Source: Vibrio mediterranei | GTDB taxonomy: Bacteria; Pseudomonadota; Gammaproteobacteria; Enterobacterales; Vibrionaceae | Direction of reading: 5' to 3' | Length of the DNA: 64,000 nt | Assembly: GCF_900088415.1 (NCBI RefSeq) | Contig: NZ_FLLQ01000005.1 | Coordinates: 124,001-188,000 of the forward strand | Shown here: positions 17,809 through 25,995 of the stretch, piece by piece | How positions within the stretch are numbered: the stretch's first letter is position 1 | How the letters are laid out: each line of letters begins with the position of its first letter | The notes under the pieces: generated by a model | The model's input: only the letters and a program-made list of their open reading frames with translations | What the model was told of the DNA's origin: nothing | Databases searched by the model: none | Program-made: the position numbers and the translations under genes

Positions 17809-19206
17809 TTAGTCTTCAAAGCTGCCTGTTGTCGCGAGTTCTTTGAACCACAAACCGTGTTTTTTCGGAATTCGATCACCTGTTTCCAAATCCAAACGAT
17901 AGAAGCCATATCGACGCTTAAACGAGTTCAACCAAGACCAGTTATCAATGAATGTCCACTGATGAACACCAAAGCAGTTTGAACCTTCTTGGATCGCTCT
18001 GTGCAGCTGAACTAAGTGCTCTTTCATCAACCCTGTGCGGAATGAATCGTCAATCAGTCCATCCTCACCCGGTTCACCTTCTGACTCGACGTCCATAGCA
18101 ATGCCGATTTCAGCTAAATACCATGGCATATTACCGTAGTTTTCCTGAACATTTTTAGCAATATCATAAACGGCAGTTGGTAAAATCTCGTTATTATCAC
18201 GATAAGGATTGAATCGGCCTTCTGGATTCACATAGTTCTCAAAATAAACTTCTGGCGTAAAGTAATCCAAGTCATAGCTCGCTTCACGTGCTTTCACGCG
18301 ACGTGGAACGTAGTAGTTCACACCTAAGAACTCAACTTTTGCTGACGTGATCTGTTCTATCTCTTCCGGCGTCGTTTCCGGTGTGACGCCCTGTTCCGCC
18401 AGAACTTCACAAAGCTCTTTCGGAATCTCATTTTTAACCATAGGGTCAAGGAAACTGCGGTTAAACAGTAGGTCGGCATACCATGCCGCTTTCTTGTCTT
18501 CTTCGCTGTCATTGCGCGTATAGGACGGCGTCAGGTTAAGCACGATACCAATCTTTGAGTTCTCAAGCTCCAGCGCATTGAAGCGATGAACTGCTTTTGC
18601 ATGAGCAAGAATGATATTAAACGCGACTTGCACCGCCAACTTGCCATCTTTCTTACATGGATAATGGAAGTCATACAGATAGCCGCCTTCTACCGGAACA
18701 ATAGGCTCATTAAACGTGATCCAGTACTTCACTTTATGACCGAACAGTTTGAACGCTGTCTCGGCATAATCGGCAAACATATCGACCACTTTTTTCGATT
18801 CAAAACCACCGAATTTCTCTTGCAGCTCAGCAGGCATATCGAAGTGATATAGGTTCATCATTGGCTCGATGCCATTCGCGATCATTTCATCTATGTAGTT
18901 GTTATAAAATGCCACTGCGTCCTGACACACTTCGCCCGTTTCATAATCTTTGATCAGCCGAGACCACTGAATAGAAGTTCGGAACGAGTTAAAACCAACC
19001 TTCTTCATGTTCTGAACATCTTCTTGGTATCTGTGATACGTATCCGTCACCGTCTCTGAGCTAATTCCACGGTAAAAACGCTCAGGGCTCTTTTGATGCC
19101 AAAGATCCCAAATAGAGTCGTTTGCTTTATTGGTAGAGCCTTCTGTCTGAATGCCAGACGCAGCTGCGCCCCACATAAAGTTCTGTGGAAAAGTGTACTT
19201 AGTCAT
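17809..19206 (-). CDS. Glycoside hydrolase family 1 beta-glucosidase / 6-phospho-beta-glucosidase
   Basis: A 465-residue GH1 enzyme with the N-terminal signature FPQNFMWGAAASGIQTEG. The acid/base Glu167 lies in TFNEP. The nucleophile Glu366 is present in YLAEIGIAM, but the usual Asn after it (TENG) is Ile. Near the C-terminus SFKRRYGF resembles the Ser-Lys-Tyr phosphate-binding signature of 6-phospho-beta-glucosidases. A phospho-substrate is therefore inferred, probably made by the ROK kinase of the next gene. There is no signal peptide, so the enzyme is cytoplasmic. It is the last gene of a three-gene minus-strand operon with an AAGG site before the ATG. Confidence 0.85.
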   Translation of the reverse strand: MTKYTFPQNFMWGAAASGIQTEGSTNKANDSIWDLWHQKSPERFYRGISSETVTDTYHRYQEDVQNMKKVGFNSFRTSIQWSRLIKDYETGEVCQDAVAFYNNYIDEMIANGIEPMMNLYHFDMPAELQEKFGGFESKKVVDMFADYAETAFKLFGHKVKYWITFNEPIVPVEGGYLYDFHYPCKKDGKLAVQVAFNIILAHAKAVHRFNALELENSKIGIVLNLTPSYTRNDSEEDKKAAWYADLLFNRSFLDPMVKNEIPKELCEVLAEQGVTPETTPEEIEQITSAKVEFLGVNYYVPRRVKAREASYDLDYFTPEVYFENYVNPEGRFNPYRDNNEILPTAVYDIAKNVQENYGNMPWYLAEIGIAMDVESEGEPGEDGLIDDSFRTGLMKEHLVQLHRAIQEGSNCFGVHQWTFIDNWSWLNSFKRRYGFYRLDLETGDRIPKKHGLWFKELATTGSFED

Positions 19207-19210
19207 GTTG

Positions 19211-20113
19211 CTAACCTTGTGTATTCAAAAAATGTTTCAATGCCCCAATCAAATTGGCATCGTTGCCAAATTGGGTCAATTTTGGATTTGGACGGACTTT
19301 CGCTATAGGGTGTTGCGCCAATATGGCATCCAGCTTTTGATTAAGCTTGTCGATCAAACCCGAACTACGACTGATAGCACCGCCTAAAAGGATGTATTGC
19401 GGATCTACTGAGTATTGGACATTGATAAGTACGGTTGCCAAGTCAAAATACCATTGCTCAACGGCAGCGATAACTGCCTCATCACCTTGTTCGTAAAGCT
19501 CAAAAACTTTAAGGCCATCTAACTCTTTTGGTGATATCTCTTTAGCGCGAGCGGTTTGTTCAATGATGCCCCGCGTTGAGGCCAAATCAGAGTATGTTAA
19601 TGGTTTCCCTTGTTCAAAACGCAAAATGCTATAGCCGAACTCTCCACCATGAAGATGATGTCCTTTTAGGATATGACCTGATTTGACAATGGCGCCGCCG
19701 ACACCAGAGCCTAGTACCAATAAACAAAAGTCGTTTGACTCACTGGCTGCGCCTAACCAATCTTCTGCTAGTGCAGCGCAACAACCATCATTCTCAAGCT
19801 CTGTCGGTAGCCCAAAGCGTTCTTGGTATAGCGACTTAACATCAAAACCATGGATGTAATCAAGTGCACTTGAGCCTTCGATCACGCCCGTTTCAACGTT
19901 CACAGCACCACAAGTGCTGACAGCTATACCTGCTATCGCGTAATCTTGTTTCAGCTGTTGCAACTTCGGAGCTAAAGAGTCCAGCCAAACGTCATAAGAC
20001 GCCACTCGACTTGGCAAAGAGAAGCGTTCGAAAATCTTTGCTTCTTGATTCATCACCGCACACTTTACCGATGTGCCTCCAAAGTCTAAGACCAGATAAT
20101 AGCGTTCTGTCAT
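19211..20113 (-). CDS. ROK-family kinase, BglK-like beta-glucoside kinase
   Basis: A 300-residue ROK sugar kinase: phosphate motif LDFGGTSVKCAVM at the N-terminus, LENDGCCAALAE carrying the catalytic Asp near residue 110, and GSGVGGAIV near 133. It lacks the cysteine zinc motif of classical ROK kinases, as does Klebsiella BglK, which phosphorylates cellobiose-type disaccharides with ATP. Its stop is 4 bases before the GH1 gene, which needs such a product. A TTG codon precedes the ATG at 20113; the ATG with AGGAAG upstream is preferred. Glucokinase or another sugar specificity is possible. Confidence 0.8.
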   Translation of the reverse strand: MTERYYLVLDFGGTSVKCAVMNQEAKIFERFSLPSRVASYDVWLDSLAPKLQQLKQDYAIAGIAVSTCGAVNVETGVIEGSSALDYIHGFDVKSLYQERFGLPTELENDGCCAALAEDWLGAASESNDFCLLVLGSGVGGAIVKSGHILKGHHLHGGEFGYSILRFEQGKPLTYSDLASTRGIIEQTARAKEISPKELDGLKVFELYEQGDEAVIAAVEQWYFDLATVLINVQYSVDPQYILLGGAISRSSGLIDKLNQKLDAILAQHPIAKVRPNPKLTQFGNDANLIGALKHFLNTQG

Positions 20114-20137
20114 CAACGAATTCTTCCTATCAAAGCA

Positions 20138-21034
20138 TTACAGCGAATGTAAAAAAGCAGCGCCACGAACACCGGAAGAGTCTCCATGAACACTCTTCAC
20201 CACCTTGGTTTTTATCGATTTAGTAAATGTATACTGAGCTAGCTTATCTTGGACAAGAGGATAGATTTCATCGACATTAGACATTCCACCGCCTAGTACT
20301 ATTACCTCGGGATCAACAAAATTCACCACGTTAGCGAGTGTCCTTGCTAACTGGTCACAGTAGAGCTCCAAGTGCGCAATGGCTCTGCTATCACCCGATG
20401 CATGTAACGCCATGATTTGCTTCGAATCTGCTGGCGAATGCTTTTCTGAGAAGGTGCGACCAAACCCAGTACCGGAAACAAACGACTCAGCACAGTTCAT
20501 CGACCCGCAATAACATTTAACCGGTTGACCATCAATTTCTGGACTGTAGTTAGGCAGTGGATTATGGCCGATTTCGCCACCTAATCGATTTAGCCCCGTG
20601 ACAATGCCGTTATTGATAATAACGCCTGAACCGCAGCCAGTACCTATGATTACGGCAACACAAGAGTGCTTAGCCTCTTTGGCTGCCCCATCCTTAAACT
20701 CCGATAGCGCCAAACAATCAGCGTCATTAGCAATGGCAACTGGTACATCGATTTGTCTTTGGATGTCACCGATAAAGTCATGGCCATTTAGCACAGTGAC
20801 ATTCGCGCCTTGCATTAGCCCGTCATTACCGACTGAGCCACAACATCCAATACCAATAGATTCTATTTCACCCTTCTCTGATACTGTGTTAATTACTGAC
20901 ATCACAGACGCGAGAAAGCCTTCATACGAACCAGTCTCTGTCGGTTCGCGATGCTTCACAATGGTTTGATAACTAGCAGAATCGAGTGCAACACCTTCAA
21001 TTTTAGTGCCGCCAATGTCCAGTCCTACGATCAT
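20138..21034 (-). CDS. ROK-family sugar kinase with zinc motif (fructokinase/NagK-like)
   Basis: A 298-residue ROK kinase with ATP motif LDIGGTKIEGV, catalytic Asp in IANDADCLAL, GTGCGSGVIINN, and the zinc site H..CYCGSMNCAE near residues 165-190. Members phosphorylate glucose, fructose, mannose or N-acetylglucosamine; the sequence alone does not choose. In this operon it may phosphorylate free glucose released by the GH1 enzyme, giving glucose 6-phosphate from both halves of a disaccharide. It is the first gene of the operon, with an AGAGAG site before the ATG. No sugar transporter is encoded nearby. Confidence 0.82.
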   Translation of the reverse strand: MIVGLDIGGTKIEGVALDSASYQTIVKHREPTETGSYEGFLASVMSVINTVSEKGEIESIGIGCCGSVGNDGLMQGANVTVLNGHDFIGDIQRQIDVPVAIANDADCLALSEFKDGAAKEAKHSCVAVIIGTGCGSGVIINNGIVTGLNRLGGEIGHNPLPNYSPEIDGQPVKCYCGSMNCAESFVSGTGFGRTFSEKHSPADSKQIMALHASGDSRAIAHLELYCDQLARTLANVVNFVDPEVIVLGGGMSNVDEIYPLVQDKLAQYTFTKSIKTKVVKSVHGDSSGVRGAAFLHSL

Positions 21035-21148
21035 GATGGATTCTCTCTAAAGTAGATTGCGCCGAATTAAACCCAGCGATTTACTTTACTTAATCAAATT
21101 TCATTGCGGATCTAAAGCACGTGTCTGTTAAAACCTCGGTGTCGTCAC

Positions 21149-21183
21149 AAAAACTATATACTTTTCATTTTTAAAACTATATA
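21149..21183. promoter_or_regulatory. Direct repeat in the divergent ROK/pirin promoter region
   Basis: AAAACTATATA occurs at 21150-21160 and 21173-21183, 23 bases apart (about two helical turns). It could be a tandem operator or promoter elements for the divergent genes. Confidence 0.4.
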
Positions 21184-21294
21184 GATATTACCAAAGCATA
21201 CTCATTCGAAGTTATTGAACGACTCTTTCATTTTTTCCCCCTCTAGATTGTTTCATTACCCGCCTATAGTTGATATCAACAAAGGAGGTCAGCG

Positions 21295-22143
21295 ATGACA
21301 CTGGTTAGAACAATTGAACAAGTCATTCCATCTCATGCCACATCAGATGGTGATGGTGTAAAAATTCGCCGAGTACACGGCTTCGATAATGCGGCATTTT
21401 CACCGTTTTTAATGATCGATGAGCTTAAGTCCGATGACAAAAAAGACTATGTGGGCGGCTTTCCTCCGCATCCACATAGAGGTATAGAAACGCTAACCTA
21501 TATGATGAAAGGTCACTTTCAGCATAAAGATCACATGGGCAACGTAGGCGAATTACGCTCAGGCGGAGCACAATGGATGGCAGCAGGTCGAGGTGTTATC
21601 CATAGTGAAATGCCAATCATGGAGGAAGGTGACCTACACGGATTTCAAATTTGGATCAATCAGCCAGCCAAAAATAAAATGACACCGGCGCAATACCATG
21701 ACTTTCAACCAGAGACCATTACTGAATATGAACAACAAGGGAGTGGCTTAATTCGTCTACTCTCCGGTGAAATCAGGGTAAATGGCTCCCTACTCGCTGG
21801 GCCACTGACGAAAACTGGAGTCCCTGCAACAGTGGCGGACTGGCGCAGCAATCGAGGAGATTCGGTAAGACTAAACGTCCCTTCAGAACACAATATGATG
21901 CTTTACGTTTACAAAGGAGCTGTGAGTGTTGCGGATAAAAGTTTGAAAGAAGGCGAACTTGCACTAGTTTCAAAAGGAGAAGCAATGGAGATGACAGCGA
22001 GTTCCGAGTCCGGGGTATTAGTCTTTGTTGGTGAGCCAATAAATGAACCCGTCGTTCACTACGGACCTTTTGTCATGAATAGCATGCAAGAGATTCAACA
22101 GGCGATTAATGATTATAACTCAGGCGTATTCGATACTTACTAA
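21295..22143 (+). CDS. Pirin family protein
   Basis: A 282-residue bicupin of the pirin family. The N-terminal cupin keeps the metal-binding pattern PHPHRGIETLTYM (about residues 58-70) and the second histidine and glutamate group (VIHSEMP). E. coli YhhW of this family is a quercetin dioxygenase; the natural substrate in vibrios is unknown. It has a nearly perfect ribosome site (AAAGGAGGT) and so is probably well translated. It stands alone and ends at a strong hairpin terminator. Confidence 0.9.
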   Translation: MTLVRTIEQVIPSHATSDGDGVKIRRVHGFDNAAFSPFLMIDELKSDDKKDYVGGFPPHPHRGIETLTYMMKGHFQHKDHMGNVGELRSGGAQWMAAGRGVIHSEMPIMEEGDLHGFQIWINQPAKNKMTPAQYHDFQPETITEYEQQGSGLIRLLSGEIRVNGSLLAGPLTKTGVPATVADWRSNRGDSVRLNVPSEHNMMLYVYKGAVSVADKSLKEGELALVSKGEAMEMTASSESGVLVFVGEPINEPVVHYGPFVMNSMQEIQQAINDYNSGVFDTY

Positions 22144-22196
22144 CCAATCCGAGTTGAAGATTTTAATTTGACACCCTAATCCACTGCCTATGTGTC

Positions 22197-22230
22197 ACGC
22201 ATCGACGAGATCGTCGATGCGTTCTTTTTT
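22197..22230 (+). terminator. Intrinsic terminator of the pirin gene
   Basis: A 12-base dyad (ACGCATCGACGA / TCGTCGATGCGT) with a minimal loop, followed by TCTTTTTT. Confidence 0.9.
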
Positions 22231-22289
22231 CTGACGCATTTTAATATCGAGCCAGACGCAGCGATACTGGTGCTTTACATTGTAAATCT

Positions 22290-22571
22290 CTATAGATATT
22301 CACACAGGTATGCAGTCGCTTGTTCCACTTTTAGATCAAAACTAGAGTCACCAGCCACATTAAAATGTTCACCCGACGAATACGTCTTCCATTCTTCTTC
22401 TCCAGCAAGGCGCACTGTTAACGCTCCTTTCACTACCGTCATTTTTTCAGGGGCAGCCGTCCCAAACGTGTATTCACCTGCAGCCATCACACCAACACTG
22501 CTGTCGCCATCTGCTTGAGTAAAACCCAGTGATTTCACAGAGCCTTCGAAATAGGTGTTTTCTTTAATCAT
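22290..22571 (-). CDS. ppnP: Pyrimidine/purine nucleoside phosphorylase PpnP (YaiE, DUF1255)
   Basis: A 93-residue single-cupin protein that matches PpnP throughout, including [13 protein letters not shown] and the central [10 protein letters not shown] strand pair, with [13 protein letters not shown] near the C-terminus. PpnP phosphorolyses several nucleosides. Length equals that of E. coli PpnP (94). AGGAAG precedes the ATG. It is divergent from the AarF-type kinase gene. Confidence 0.93.
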   Translation of the reverse strand: MIKENTYFEGSVKSLGFTQADGDSSVGVMAAGEYTFGTAAPEKMTVVKGALTVRLAGEEEWKTYSSGEHFNVAGDSSFDLKVEQATAYLCEYL

Positions 22572-22705
22572 CTTTTTTGACTTCCTTGTTAGTTAATCAT
22601 CGTAAAAGCATGGTTTTACCTCACAAATTGCCGTAAAACAAGAGAATGATCAATTGCTAAGATCAATTGGTATAAACGAGTAACATGATTTAACAAGGTT
22701 TTGAT

Positions 22706-24019
22706 ATGTCGGACAAAGCAACTCGAGTACCCACTCATCGCATAAGTCGCTTAGGAAAGTTGGCGTCTTTGGCCACACGTGTGACGGGAGCAATGGTGAC
22801 GGAAGGCGCAAAACAATTAGCTCAAGGTAAGCGCCCTGTCGCAAAGGATTTATTGCTCACCCCTGGCAATATCAAGCGAGTGGCCGACCAATTAGCGCAT
22901 TTGCGAGGAGCAGCAATGAAAGTAGGACAGCTCATGTCTATGGACGCAGGCGACCTCATTAGTCCTGAGCTTGCAGAAATTCTTGCTCGCTTACGATCCG
23001 ACGCTTCCCCGATGCCCGCCAAGCAACTCGCAGCTGTGCTAACTCAAGAGCTAGGGAGCGACTGGAAACATAATTTTGTTGAGTTTAATTTTAAACCTAT
23101 AGCCAGTGCCTCTATAGGCCAAGTTCATCAGGCTCACTCTGATGATGGCACTAAATTGGCTATCAAGGTTCAATATCCAGGCATCAAAAAAAGCATTGAT
23201 AGTGATGTCGACAACGTAGGTACTCTGCTCAATGTCGTCGGTTTGATCCCGAAAGGCGTCGATTATCGTGGCTTACTTGAAGAAGCAAAAAAGCAGCTGC
23301 ATGCTGAAGCAGACTATCTATTGGAAGCAGAGCTTCTAGAACGCTATCGAGACTATTTAGGTGACGATCCAGATTTTATCTTACCCGCAGTGCAAAGAAA
23401 CCTCACCACTGATAATGTACTGGCTATGACTCATGTATCAGGTGTGCCCATCGAGTCTCTTATCAATGCAGACCAAAACACGCGTGACCGAGCCATGCGG
23501 CTACTGTTGCAATTGCTGTTCAGAGAGATATTTGAATTTAAGTTGGTCCAAACTGACCCAAACTTTGCCAACTTTATGTTTAATTCGGAGCAACAAAAAA
23601 TCGTGTTACTCGATTTTGGTGCTACTCGAAGCTATGGCGACAATATTAGCAATGGATATCGCCATGCATTCAGTGCGATTTTAGACGCTGATACCCCTCG
23701 ACTGGACGCGGCGTTGCAGCAGATTGGTTTCTTCAATCAAGACATTCTTCCAGAGCAGAAAAGTGCCATCTTTGACCTCGTCACCTTAGCTTGTGAACCG
23801 TTAATGGCATATGGCCTCTATGACTTTGGTTCTAGTAATTTAGCGCAGCGCTTGAGTCAAGCTGGTACGGTACTTAGCATGGAAAAAGACTATTGGCACA
23901 CGCCGCCTGCTGACGCTTTATTTTTGCACCGTAAAATTGGTGGGCTCTATCTTTTAGCCGCGAGATTGAAAGCAAGGGTGGACGTGCAAAGCTTGTTTTC
24001 GCCTTACATTCTCAAGTAG
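22706..24019 (+). CDS. ABC1/AarF (UbiB/COQ8-like) atypical kinase
   Basis: A 437-residue member of the ABC1 family: KxGQ-motif helix (AAMKVGQLMSMD, about 70-81), the alanine-rich nucleotide loop ASASIGQVHQA, the catalytic lysine in LAIKVQYPG, and a metal-binding LLDFGATR. It lacks the C-terminal membrane helices of UbiB and resembles the COQ8/ADCK3 group, which supports ubiquinone biosynthesis or lipid handling. Its exact role here is unknown. It is a single gene in a divergent arrangement with ppnP. Confidence 0.9.
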   Translation: MSDKATRVPTHRISRLGKLASLATRVTGAMVTEGAKQLAQGKRPVAKDLLLTPGNIKRVADQLAHLRGAAMKVGQLMSMDAGDLISPELAEILARLRSDASPMPAKQLAAVLTQELGSDWKHNFVEFNFKPIASASIGQVHQAHSDDGTKLAIKVQYPGIKKSIDSDVDNVGTLLNVVGLIPKGVDYRGLLEEAKKQLHAEADYLLEAELLERYRDYLGDDPDFILPAVQRNLTTDNVLAMTHVSGVPIESLINADQNTRDRAMRLLLQLLFREIFEFKLVQTDPNFANFMFNSEQQKIVLLDFGATRSYGDNISNGYRHAFSAILDADTPRLDAALQQIGFFNQDILPEQKSAIFDLVTLACEPLMAYGLYDFGSSNLAQRLSQAGTVLSMEKDYWHTPPADALFLHRKIGGLYLLAARLKARVDVQSLFSPYILK

Positions 24020-24072
24020 TTTTAAAGTGCCAACTCACAAACAACAATGTGTTACAAACAATCAATACATTT

Positions 24073-24096
24073 ATAAAACGGCGCGTTTTATTCTTC
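24073..24096 (+). terminator. Weak hairpin after the AarF-type gene
   Basis: ATAAAACG-GCG-CGTTTTAT followed by TCTTC. The stem is AT-rich and the tail imperfect. Confidence 0.45.
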
Positions 24097-24149
24097 AGTA
24101 ATCGTCACGGTTGCCGATACCAATAAAAAGCCCACAAGGAAGTGCTTGA

Positions 24150-24614
24150 ATGACAAAACTAGGCAGAACATCTAACAACAATGACTCATTAGTATTAACT
24201 GTCATTTTGTTGATCTCGGTTATGCTGGCATCAGCTTTGGGGTTTGCTTTCTACACTAGCCATCAAAATCATATTTCGCCTAGCCGAGTGTACGGGAATT
24301 GGATAGAAATTGGGGCTCCCAAACAAAGCACCGAAATTTTGACCTTTACTGATTATGGAGCCTTGCGCAACCATAGGTTGATCGCAACTTCTTTCGAATT
24401 TGATGGTCGAGTCGTTAAGTTGAAAACAGGCAGTGGACTTTGGGTTTATGAACGAGTGGGCACACCCAGGTCACCGCAGTTACGCAGAATCTCCCCTGCT
24501 CTACCCCCACAACGATTCATTTTTGAAGGCTATGAACACACCGTCCCGATGGACGGCTATAACCCAGGGCAAAATCGACGTTCGGCGCTTAGGGAGCATT
24601 TCTCAACTAAATAG
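24150..24614 (+). CDS. DUF2850 family membrane-anchored protein
   Basis: A 154-residue protein with one N-terminal membrane helix (about 14-36) and a periplasmic DUF2850 domain. Recognisable stretches are VYGNWIEIGAP, RLIATSFEFDG and the C-terminal PPQRFIFEGYEHTVP. The family is largely confined to Vibrionaceae and has no known function. An AAGGAAG site precedes the ATG. Confidence 0.8.
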   Translation: MTKLGRTSNNNDSLVLTVILLISVMLASALGFAFYTSHQNHISPSRVYGNWIEIGAPKQSTEILTFTDYGALRNHRLIATSFEFDGRVVKLKTGSGLWVYERVGTPRSPQLRRISPALPPQRFIFEGYEHTVPMDGYNPGQNRRSALREHFSTK

Positions 24615-24731
24615 CACTTGGGCAGCAGGATCGGTGAAACTTTTTCTCCTAAACGCTCTAAGCCTGTGAAAAACAATGCCTTTGCATTACATTATGACAG
24701 AACCCTGAATTACAACGCTTGATAATTTACT

Positions 24732-25511
24732 ATGATAGCGCCCTTTATAATCGACCCAGCCTATAATATGAAGTTAACGTCCATAAAAGAATCTAAGATC
24801 GCAGGCATGCTCTGTCTTGCAGCATTTGCTTCCCTAACATTCATCATTTCGCTGGTGTTTTTTCCGAGTCACCTCACTTCCGTTGTTACAAAGGCAATTG
24901 GAGCGCTGATGCAAAACCTTACCTATTCTGCTGGGCATCAAGGTTTTCTGATTTCATTAGCTATCCTTGTTGGACTTAGTGCATGGCTTCGTCGTCACAC
25001 AACTAACAATCTACATCTATTGATTCAGCTAGGATTGCTGCTTGTTCTTAGTTTTGGAGCAAAAACCTTCCTTAAAGAGTTTACCCAAAGCCCGCGACCT
25101 TACACAGAAACACTCACTGAGCTTCATGTCATCGACTCACCACAGAGTTTCTACAACCTCACCGTTGATGAGAAAAATGACAGGATTCATCAAGTGGATG
25201 AACAGGTTAGTGAATGGCGTACTAAGCACTGGATTGGAGAGACTGACTATTCGTTTCCATCAGGCCACACGATTTTCGTTTCTGTATGCGTGCTGTTTTT
25301 TGGTGGGCTTTTTGCAAGCCAAGGCCGTTATGCACTCGCTTCACTGGTCATAGTATGGGGTGTTGGCGTTGCAGCAAGCCGTTTGTGGTTAGGCATGCAT
25401 AGACCTGTCGACCTATTTGCTTCGATGTTATTTGGGCTTGTCCTCTATATCATCATACCTTCTCACTACCCCATACTGGACAAGGTGCTGTTCAAGATCA
25501 AAAATCGCTAG
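24732..25511 (+). CDS. PAP2-family phosphatase, PgpB-like
   Basis: A membrane phosphatase of up to 259 residues with about six helices. The three acid-phosphatase motifs are complete: KEFTQSPRP, the PSGHT box, and SRLWLGMHRPVD. This pattern matches phosphatidylglycerophosphatase B, which also removes a phosphate from undecaprenyl pyrophosphate at the periplasmic face. An ATG at 24768 (MKLTSIKES) is an equally plausible start, as neither has a strong ribosome site. Confidence 0.85.
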   Translation: MIAPFIIDPAYNMKLTSIKESKIAGMLCLAAFASLTFIISLVFFPSHLTSVVTKAIGALMQNLTYSAGHQGFLISLAILVGLSAWLRRHTTNNLHLLIQLGLLLVLSFGAKTFLKEFTQSPRPYTETLTELHVIDSPQSFYNLTVDEKNDRIHQVDEQVSEWRTKHWIGETDYSFPSGHTIFVSVCVLFFGGLFASQGRYALASLVIVWGVGVAASRLWLGMHRPVDLFASMLFGLVLYIIIPSHYPILDKVLFKIKNR

Positions 25512-25564
25512 AGACTGCTATAAATTTCCATTATTATCGAAATACTGATTTTGGAGAGAGTTGT

Positions 25565-25858
25565 ATGCAAATTGAAGTCGCTGCGAAAGCCCTAAAAGAA
25601 CTTGGCCACGTTACTCGCTTGGCGATATACAGACAGGTTGTGAGAGCTGGACACAAAGGGACGCCTGTAGGTGAGATTCAAGATCGATTGAATATCCCAG
25701 GATCTACGTTGTCACACCATATCTCAAGCCTAGCTTCGGCGAACCTTATTCAACAACGCAGAGAAGGAAGAACGCTCTATTGCGTTGCCAACTATGAACA
25801 CTTAGAAGGTGTGATTAGTTTCTTACAAGATGAATGTTGTATCGACGAATCTTGCTAA
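25565..25858 (+). CDS. ArsR-family transcriptional regulator
   Basis: A 97-residue winged-helix protein (HTH around LNIPGSTLSHHISSLASANLI, wing QQRREGRTLYCV) ending in cysteines (DECCIDESC), typical of ArsR-type sensors of metals, arsenite or redox state. No resistance gene is linked to it, so its target is unknown. A GGAG site precedes the ATG and a hairpin terminator follows. Confidence 0.88.
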   Translation: MQIEVAAKALKELGHVTRLAIYRQVVRAGHKGTPVGEIQDRLNIPGSTLSHHISSLASANLIQQRREGRTLYCVANYEHLEGVISFLQDECCIDESC

Positions 25859-25869
25859 AACCCGACTCA

Positions 25870-25898
25870 AGGCTTTACGTTTACGTAAAGCCTTTCTT
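25870..25898 (+). terminator. Intrinsic terminator of the arsR-type gene
   Basis: GGCTTTACG-TTTA-CGTAAAGCC followed by TTTCTTCT. Confidence 0.85.
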
Positions 25899-25995
25899 CT
25901 TATAATTAAGACTTCCCCTTATTAGCGGCTTCGCAACTTAGCGATATTTCCCAATGGTTCGTACAGTTTTACTATAGCCTCAGGGAGATGTGTCG

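Noticed and set aside
24433..24669. Frame overlapping the end of the DUF2850 gene
   Set aside because: Different frame from the conserved DUF2850 protein, no ribosome site and no recognisable sequence.
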